A stretch of 64,000 bases of DNA from Undaria pinnatifida (lineage: Eukaryota; Sar; Phaeophyceae; Laminariales; Alariaceae), in NCBI GenBank assembly GCA_012845835.1, contig JABAKD010000028.1:503501-567500 (forward strand), read 5' to 3'. The position numbers and the translations under genes are program-made. Positions 33,901 through 43,300 of the stretch are shown here, in pieces. Each line of letters opens with the position of its first letter. The stretch's first letter is position 1. The notes beneath the pieces are model-generated. The model was not told where the DNA came from. It worked only from the letters and a program-made list of their open reading frames with translations, and made no database searches.

Positions 33901-36900
33901 CCAGAGCCCCTCCTATCAAAACGCCGCCGATCCCCCCCCCCCAATAAAAAACGCCGCTAGACTCACCGTCGCTCCAGTGCGCGCCTGCAACTCGTTGATG
34001 CGAACGCCTGCCTTCCCGATGACCCACCCCACAATGTTGGGAGGGATGTTGATGACGGCGTCGGGTTCCTTGTCGTAAGCAATGTTGGGCGGCTGGAAGC
34101 TCGTGAACGCCGGCTCCTTGTTCTATTTTTTTTTGTTAGTGTGGTGGGGTGGAGTGGGGTGGTGGGGTGCGGTGCCGCGTTGTGCGTGTCGGGGGGGATG
34201 GGGGAGGCGGAGGGGGGGGGGGGGGGGGCGGGTGTGCGTCAAGGTAAGGGAAAAGAAAGGATGCGAACAGACAAAGTCAAAAGTGAAAGTGCAAGATTTT
34301 TCTCCGCGCGCACACACTAAAATTGTACAACCCCAAGAGAGCCGATGCCCTGAATAGTGCCGGCATATTGGACTGGCACAATACTGGCAGTACTAGGAAC
34401 CTCCCACTGTACTGGTAACTGTTTCGTTGTTGTTTTTGTTTAATCATCACTTTTTACTTTGCAGCTCAACTCGTCAGAGACTTTATTTACCCTCTGCATG
34501 GACTTTCTGAACAGCAAGCCGTGGTCACAGGTGTCATCCCTTCTCGCGCCCGGTATATATGTGCCTTCATTTTTATCGCGCATAGGGTTCAGCACTCCCA
34601 TTTTTCAGCTTTTCATGCTCGTCGATTTGCATAAAAAAATTAGCTAACTCACGCTCTCGTGCCTTCCGCTACGTAGTCAACTTTTTTACGCAAGAAAAAA
34701 AAAGTCCCTAAGAGACTCCAACCCGTGCCCGTCCACACTGATTCCGCACACACGTTCGCGATCCCGATCCCGATCCCGGTCCCGTCCCGTGAAGAAATTG
34801 AATTCCCGATCCCGTGCACACTCCAGTAACGGGCTCTTCCCCGTGGGTATATTGCCTGCACCTGCAACTATTTAGTCATCTTTTTCCAAAGGATAATACA
34901 TCCGTACGAACCAACGGCTGGTGTATCACGCATCTTGCAAAGATGAGTATCGACCCTTAAAATTATCGAACTCACAGCTGACATGTTTAGAATAAAATAT
35001 ATATATACAAAAAACATTAAATCAATGCTATGGAGGCGTTACGCGAAAAGGGAAGCACGGCCGATCAAAGGGTGGGGGTAAACGAACTGAGTTGCACCGT
35101 GTGCCCGGTTTCTATACAACCGTACCACCCTATCCGTACATAAGGGATAAGGGCCGTTGGGGCATCATCACACTAAGGCAGGAACGGCTCTTCCATTTCC
35201 AAACAGAATGGTATAAGGTGGGTACCCCGATTTAAGAGCGCCCAGGATACGAACATTCGGGACTTAACGCCTTCACTACTGGAAACCCTTCTTGGAGACA
35301 AGTTTACTTGAAGTTAGTATAGGGAGGGATTTTGGGGCTCTAAAGGGGTTAAAAGTGGTCAAATCGGCGTGTCACGCCTATACATTAAAAGCCATATATA
35401 TAACACTACATATTAGATTAACGTGTAGTTAAGAGCGCTTGTTTCGGCCTGTCACGGGGCGCTCTTAAAGCGGGGTACATACTGTACCAGGTATAATGGG
35501 AATGAGAGGTACTCACAGCGTAGGCAGCGGGAAGCTTCTGAGAAATTTCCCTCTTAGCCCCTTGGGCTTGCTCCTTCCGCAACAGTTTCTGCTCCTCCTG
35601 AAAAACAAGACAGCAAGATACAGCAACGAAAACAAAAACAAAAACGCACCAGAAAAAACGTTCAACAAAACAATTGCAGCAAACAACAAAAAGCAATCGA
35701 CCGAACGAACAAAAACCAAAATACGAAAAAAAATCAGGTCATCAAACTAACAGACACACAACCAAAAAAAACTACAGCACGACATGAACAAAATAACAAA
35801 AAAGCGCAAAAGGTGGCGTGAGTGTCGATGGAAGAATGGACGGAGGAAGATCGAACACAGAAAAAGACAACAAAACAAAATTCCAAAGACGTAACCCTTT
35901 TAGCACCGCAGTCCCAGACATGGGTAAAAACATTTGGAATTAGAATAATACTTTAAGGAGTTGGAAATGGGTAAACCAAGTAACCGGGTGAGCGGCAACA
36001 TAAATGAGGAGCAGCGCTACCACGGAAGCGCCCTACAAAAAAATTAACGGAACGGCATAGACAGAACAAAATAGCACAGGGGATAACAGCGAAAAAAATC
36101 GGAAGGCGGAAGAAACACGGCTTTATACAGGTCATGACCCGGCCCGCGGGTTGGGTCAAGAGGTTTTCAAAAACCCGCGGGTCGAGTCGGGTCGGGTCGG
36201 GTCGGGCCAGGAGATTTCCAAATGTCACCCTGACTCTTTCAGACCCCAGAGAAACTGCCCGAACCGTCAAAATCACTGGATACAACGATAACACCAAGAC
36301 GAAACAACGAAAAAAAAAAAAAGTCAAGAATAAAAACAAAACAAAACGTAACACAAAACATAGGACGGCATAAAGGAGGGGCAGTGACACTTCCCCCATG
36401 GCCACACCGGTACCCACCCCAACCATCCACCCACTCTCTACCCCAAGCGCTCGTACCAAACTCGCTGGGAATCACATGACTCACCTGCACGGCCTTGATC
36501 CTCTTCACCATCTTGTTAAGCATCTTCCGCATCCCGGCGAGCCCCGGCTGCCCCTTCGCCTCGTCTAAAATCGCCTGCAGGACTTTTAAGTCCTGGGGTT
36601 TCCCGTGGAATCAAAAGCACAAACGGGCGTTTGCGACCGGGGAAACACGAACTAGTGATATTTTTTCTTCTATTTTTAATCCTCCGCGTATGGGGAAAAA
36701 CAAATCTCAAGTTCACCACACTTCCACGTATTTCATACATGTCGTGCGCCAATTTCACCCAATTGTGACTTTTAAGAGAAAAGTGTGTACAAGGAAGAGG
36801 AAAAGGGCAACATCGAAACAGCAGCAAAAACAGCAAGAAAAAACAACAAAATAAAAAGCAGCAAAAGCGCGGCAAAGAACACATGTAGAATACGGAAAAA

Positions 36901-39900
36901 ACAAAAAACAAAAGCAGACAACCAGGAAAAATCAAAAACGCAACAAAAACTACAAAACAAAAACCACAAAAAGGGTAACAAAAGACCAAGGAAAAAAAGC
37001 CAGTAAAACAAAAAATACATCTTCGCCACCTTGCAGTCGTTCTGCTTGGCTTCGTTGGCCCTCCTCTCCAGAGGGTGTTCCACGAAGTCGTAGTCCCCCT
37101 GCTTCACGCGCTCTCGCGCGGCGAACGCGCCCGCCACCAACTCATCATGCACCCCTTCCTCGCCCAGCGCCCGCGCCTCCCCCTCCTCTTGCTCCTCCTC
37201 CTCCTCGTGCTGATGCGCAAGTCCGTTCTCCTGCAAACAAGGACGAATATAGAAATGGCCGGAGGGAGGGGTGTTGTAAGGGGTATGGAGGGGGTACGAA
37301 GATCGAGATGGGTTTGTGATCGCCGATCGGAGGGAGGGATTTAGAGGAGGTGTTGAGGGGGTTCGAGGGGGGGGGAGGGCAAGGACTGAGATCGAAATGA
37401 GTTCGCACAGATCAGCGGGATGGAGGGGTTTGCAAGGGGTATGGAAGGGGCAAGGAGGGGGTAAGGAGGGCGCCTGGAGGGGGTAACGAGGGCGCCTGGA
37501 GGGGGTAACGAGGGCGCCTGGTGTGGGTATGGATGGGGGGCGGTTAACGCGGAGGGGTTATGGAGGGAAGGAAGGGGTCCTACAAACGCGATAGCGGTTC
37601 CAAAAAAATGATGGCGCTCTGCTTCGTCTTCCCCCCCCCCCTCCCTTCCTCTCCTCTGAGATGCCTCCATAAACGCGCTTCGCCTCCCATCGGTGAACGC
37701 GACAATACTCAGGAAATCAGCGGTTACAAAATACACATCGACGCTCACCCTACCAACCCCACACTATTTGTCATTCACGCACACCAGCGCGGGACATCGT
37801 ACATACTCGGCGACAAAGGTACCCCACCCCCGCCCTAGCCCTAACCCCCACTTCCACAATATCCTTCCATACCCGTACCCCCTCTTACCGATGGGACAAC
37901 GAAATGCAATGATCACCACAATCGTTCAGAAGTTAAGCAAGCACAACTTATATATCGACGCAATACCTACCATTCCTCATTCGTATGATACATGGACGAT
38001 ATCACGTCACACATAGTGCCACAAGATACCCCCCCCCCTCCCCCGGCCCCCGAACACCCCTCCATACGCGCGCCTCGTCTCACCGGTGGGACGACGATAT
38101 TGAGGAATTCCGCGCATTGAATGACGGTGTCCCGGCAATTGTTGTTGAATACCTCCATGTACGAATCGACAACGTCTGCGGTCGTGAAAGGACCCAGCCG
38201 GCACGAAAGACAAAATACGCGGGGTGGAAAAGCGGCGTGATTAGCAACGGTTCGGAGGCTCGTTTATCACTTCTGCCTCTTCGGGGGGCTACTCGTACAA
38301 CCATCAACCCAAACCATCGCTAGAACCGAACCAAAATAAAAACAAACAAACTCCAAACCCTCTTGCCATGACAGCATCGGGCAATCTCCGCCAATGTCGT
38401 CTCTCTCATCTTTGCCGCCACCTCCGCCACCCCAAACCAAACAAAATCAAACCAAAAACAAAACCATCACCAACACCCAGCCAAAAAAGCAATCGCCACA
38501 ACCATAAACAAAACTCAAAATTCAAACCACCACTACGAAAAAAAAAAAAAAATGCACAGCACGACACACCACAGAAAAAAAAAAACCTGCGTCAACCCTG
38601 CCGTGAAAGTATCGGGCAATCTCCCCCGGCGTGGTCTTCCTCTTCTTCGCCGCTACCTCCAGCACCCATGCCTTGATAACAGAGTGGTCCACCACACGCC
38701 CATCCGCCCCGCCGTCCCCATCCCCTCCGCCCTCTGGCGGATCGTTATACAGCAAACCCGGCGGCACCTCCGCCCCCTCCTCGATAAAATCCCCCGTTGA
38801 CAAGGCAATGCGGCCCGCCACCGCACCCCCGCCCCCTCCGTCCCCAGCTAAGTTGGCACCTGCCTCCCACCCCCCACCGCCACCGCCACCCCCCTTGCCC
38901 TTCTTCTTCCCCTTCTTCTTTTTGACTTTCTTCGGCATCATGTTCGTCCCACGCTCACGCTCAAGCCCCTAGTGGTGGAAGGGTGGGGGTGGGGTTCGGG
39001 GTTGGGGTTGGGTGGAGGTTGGGGGTTGGAGTAGGGTTGGGGTGTGTGGTGGGGTTGGGGGTTGGGGTGGGGGTAGGGTTGGGGGTTGGTGGTGAGGGTG
39101 GGTGAACCCAACCAATAACTAGCCGTCTAGTCTAGCCAACTCCTTTTTGGATTTTTTGGGCATCGTGTTCGTGCCACGTTCGCGCTTAGGTTTTTAGTGT
39201 AGGGGGTTGGGGGTGAGGTGTGGGGATAGTAGTGGGGTATTTAATATATATTAGGATTGGGAGTGGGGGCTGGAATGGGAGCAGGTTAGGCATCATGTTC
39301 GTCCCACGTTCAAGCTCAGGCCTGGAGGGTAGGGGTGGGGTTAGGGTAGGGAAGGGTTGGGGTTGGAGGATGGGGGGGGGGGGTAGGGGGGGGTTGGGTT
39401 GGGTTGGGGGGGGTGGGGTTGGTGTTGGGTTGGAGGTTGTGGCTGGGGGTGGGTGAACCCAACCGATGAAAATAACTACCGGTAGCAGTCTACTTCAGCC
39501 AATTCAAGGCACAGCGCTTATTACAACTGCTAATAGCTAGTTTTACGACAAAAAATAAATTCTTCACCTGCGCAGGCAACCAGCCAGCCCGCCGATACGC
39601 AACAACAGCTCACGTATCTGAACAAAAAGGGGACAACAAAAACACCCACCTTCTCTTCCTCCGCTGCAGCCATGAGCTCAACACCGACGCTCTCCTTTCC
39701 GCCTCAACCATGAAAGGCAAAAAAAAGGCAAAAAAAAAACGCAAAAAAGACAAGAAAAGACAACAAAACACTACCACCAAAATTGCACAAAAGGCAGCTC
39801 GTGCGCAGACAACCGGCCACCCCCCCCCCTCCTCACCCCTGTGCGCAAAGCGCCTACCTTCTCCGCAGTCCCAGCCAAATCAAACGTCGCGACCCTCCTC

Positions 39901-40266
39901 TCCGCCTCTTCTTTCTCCTTAGCGGCGGCTATCGCTTTCGCCTCCGCCCGCGCCTCCGCCCTCGCCTTCTCTTGCCGCTCTCGCTCTTGCTGTTCTTGAG
40001 CCTTCGCCGCTTGTAGTGTTGCCTTGGCCTTAGCCTCAACTTGTTGAGCCCGAGCGTGAGCCTGGGCCTGAGCCTTCGCTTCTTGTGCCTTCGCCTCAGC
40101 TTGAGCCTGAGCTTTAGCCTTGGTCTTTGCGTCAGTTCTTGCCTGCTGTTGAGGGGTAGGGGTAGCCTTTGGGGTCGAGGTTTCCGCTGCTGCCGCCGCC
40201 GCTGCCTTCTTTTCGGCTTTCTTTATTTTCTGTGTCGTTTTTTTGCGGCGGAGGCGGTTTTATATG

Positions 40267-40303
<37 letters not shown>

Positions 40304-43300
40304 CGTACTCATTTGTTGCTTGCCTTAGTCATTTGACCATTGACCACGCATCCCTTTCGAGACGGAGCACGGAGGCGAGGGGGGGGGCAAAGGGGGCGTC
40401 GATGGATGGGTAAACCTGTCGAAGAAACCAAAAACAACAACCCGCAGCAACCCAGAAGGCTCGCAGCAGCACGACTCACATTCGACTCATCCAACGAAGT
40501 GGCATAGGCGGGCGCCGTGGCGGCTGCAACGGCAACGTCGGCAGCGGTACCGTCCTGTATACCCTTCTGGACTCTCTTTAGCTGAGCCGTGGCCTCCATA
40601 AGGCGGGGGCGGCTAGGCTTCCGACCGCACCCACCGCAGGTGGTCTTTCTCGCACAGCAGATTAGGCAGTACTCCATATCACAGAACTTTTGAGAAGGCG
40701 GAAAGAAGCGCGGCGGGGGGGGGGAGGGGGGGCGGGGGCGTAATTTTGTCATGCATGGCCGTAAAGGCGTCTGGGCTTCCTACCGCACCCTCCGCAGGTG
40801 GTCTATCTCGCGCGGCAGATTAGGCAGCATTCCATATAAGCAATTTTGAGGAGGCGGTAGGAGGCGGGCGGGGGAGGGGGGAGTGGGGGGGCTTAACCAT
40901 TGTCACGCATGGCCGCAGGGGGCAGCCGGGCTTCCTACCGCACCCTCCGCAGGTGGCCTTTCTCGCGCAATAGGTGAGGCAGTACTCGCTATCACAGAAC
41001 TCCTAAGGAGGCGGGAGGGGGGGGGGGGGGGGGGCGTACTCATTTGTTGCTTGCCTTAGTCATTTGACCATTGACCACGCATCCCTTTCGAGACGGAGCA
41101 CCGTTCGTACTCCTAATAGAAACACCTCCAACATTTGGGCGCTCGTTACGCTCCTTCCATATACTACATAGAGACTGTGCGTTTATCCTATCCCCGTCCT
41201 GTTTCGCCGTCTGCGGATCCACCATCTATCTCCTAGGATAGCGATCGTTTTCTCGCTACTCCCTAGTCTACCAAACTCTTTCATGTGACATACGTCTAAT
41301 TTCCTCATCTCCTCTAACGCTTCCCGTTCCTCCTTGTATATTTCACATTCTCCTACCATGTGAATCCTACCCTTCACGTATTGCTCTACCACACGGGCAC
41401 ATATTTGTAGCCACGTCCTCCTCCTCCCGACTACTGGTATATCTGTTTCTTCTTTCTGGTAGGTCCAGGTCCCCTACACGAAATCGCAATTTCGACTTTT
41501 TCGCGTGGTCCATTGGGCCGTGCAGGCACGATTTCATTCCAATATCTTTCCTCAAACCCCCGTACATCTCTAAGTGCTTATCCTCTTTCACCTTATTTCT
41601 TAAGCGCTTGCCTTTCCCTTCTATCCTTTCTTTTACTTCTGTCTTGTACCCGCCAAAGTTCTCTATAGACAGTACCTCTTCTTGGTTTCCCCCCCAAATC
41701 CTTCCATATTTCTCAACATTATCCCATCTTATGCCAGCTCACCCTTTTGTCATTTTCTCCCATAAATCCCTATCAACTATGGCTGGCAACCTCTTTTCTG
41801 GCATATTCTTTACTTTATATTGCCATTCAACTTTCTCTCGTCTCTATTGGTTTTAAGTGGGTACATTCCTAGTTCTGATTTAAATACTGTATTACCCGTC
41901 GTACTTGAGCATCCTAGTATATTTCTAGCTGTTGTCATCTGCACTGTTTCCAGTTGTTTCACGAACTTCGCGTTCCCATCCCATACTTCTCCAGCATATT
42001 CTAACTTTGGTACAATCACATGAATCAGAATACACCTTTTAATCCTAGTGTCAAGGTGCGGGTATGTTCGGATCGCATCCATCTTGCCTACATGTGAATT
42101 ACCTTTTCCTATTACTTTCGCTGTGTGTGCATTCCAAGAGCAGCCCTGCGAGATCTCTACGCCAAGGTACGTATATTGGTCTGGGATCGGTAGTTCATCT
42201 TCTCCCCACTTGCATTTTAAATTTGCTGCATTTACCTTATCTTTGTTGCATACAAAAATACTGCGCGTTTTTTCACGTTCGCTGTCACTGTCCATTTCCT
42301 AGTGTACTCCAGTGCTTTCTCTATCTGTTTCTGAAATCCTTCGGGTGTTTCTGATATCCCCACGAAATCATCCGCAAACATCAACCCCTGGGGGGGGGGG
42401 AGGGGGCAGGAATGGAACAAACGCGCTTTTGCGAAGCAGACTAGGCAGTACTCCATATCACAGAACTTTTGAGGAGGCGGGAGGAAGCCGATGGGGGCGG
42501 CGGCGCAGACAGGAGTAAGGAGGTAAGATAAAGCCGTGCACAAAAACGCCTTCCAGGCCTAGTTTTTTTAGTCGTTATCACCTAACATGTCGCGACGAAA
42601 ATATCGCAAGTCTTGCGCGTAAACGCCTTGCAATCCACTTAGAAAACGATCACCACGACACCTAATTGCAAACCGGGTGAGCAAACAAAACTTAGCACAT
42701 CTCCACCCCGCTCCCGCTTGTAACCTTGATTCGACCCGGATCTGAGCCCTCCAAATTGATCCCGGTAATATAATTAGCTATCGGTAGAGCCAACCAACCA
42801 CCCTGATCCCAGACCGACGTATTCCACCAAAATATAGGGTTTTCATCAAACCGCTACAGCAAAAAGCAAAGGCACCACAACCAGCGTATACGAAAAGGTG
42901 TGCAGAGTTTTATTTGCACGCCCCGTGTGCGATCAGCGGCAGTCTCCTCACCTCACAAGTAACGACGAAATTATCGCAAGCGTTGCAAAACGCATCTCCG
43001 CACTTCGCGCAGTCCCGCGTGCATTCCTCGCATAGCACCGCGCTGCAAAGATTACACGAATCACTGCAGTTGTTGCACATCGTCTGTGGTCGTAATCAAA
43101 GCCCCGCCCCAATAGCCATACCATTCCATCCCATGCCATGCCATTCCGTCCCATGTCATGCCATCCCATACCATGCAGGAAGAGTTGCGGGTGCGGGGGA
43201 AGAGGAAATACGAGAGACAAATGTGGGTGTGGAGGAAAGGTAGGTAGGAAACGGGGGGGGGGTACTTAGTCTGTGCATGGCCGTAGTCGTATGACCGTAG

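Noticed and set aside
38975..39460. GGGTTGGGG-rich tract as an internal telomere
   Set aside because: Units are irregular and interleaved with exon 7 copies; no TTAGGG or TTTAGGG phase is kept.
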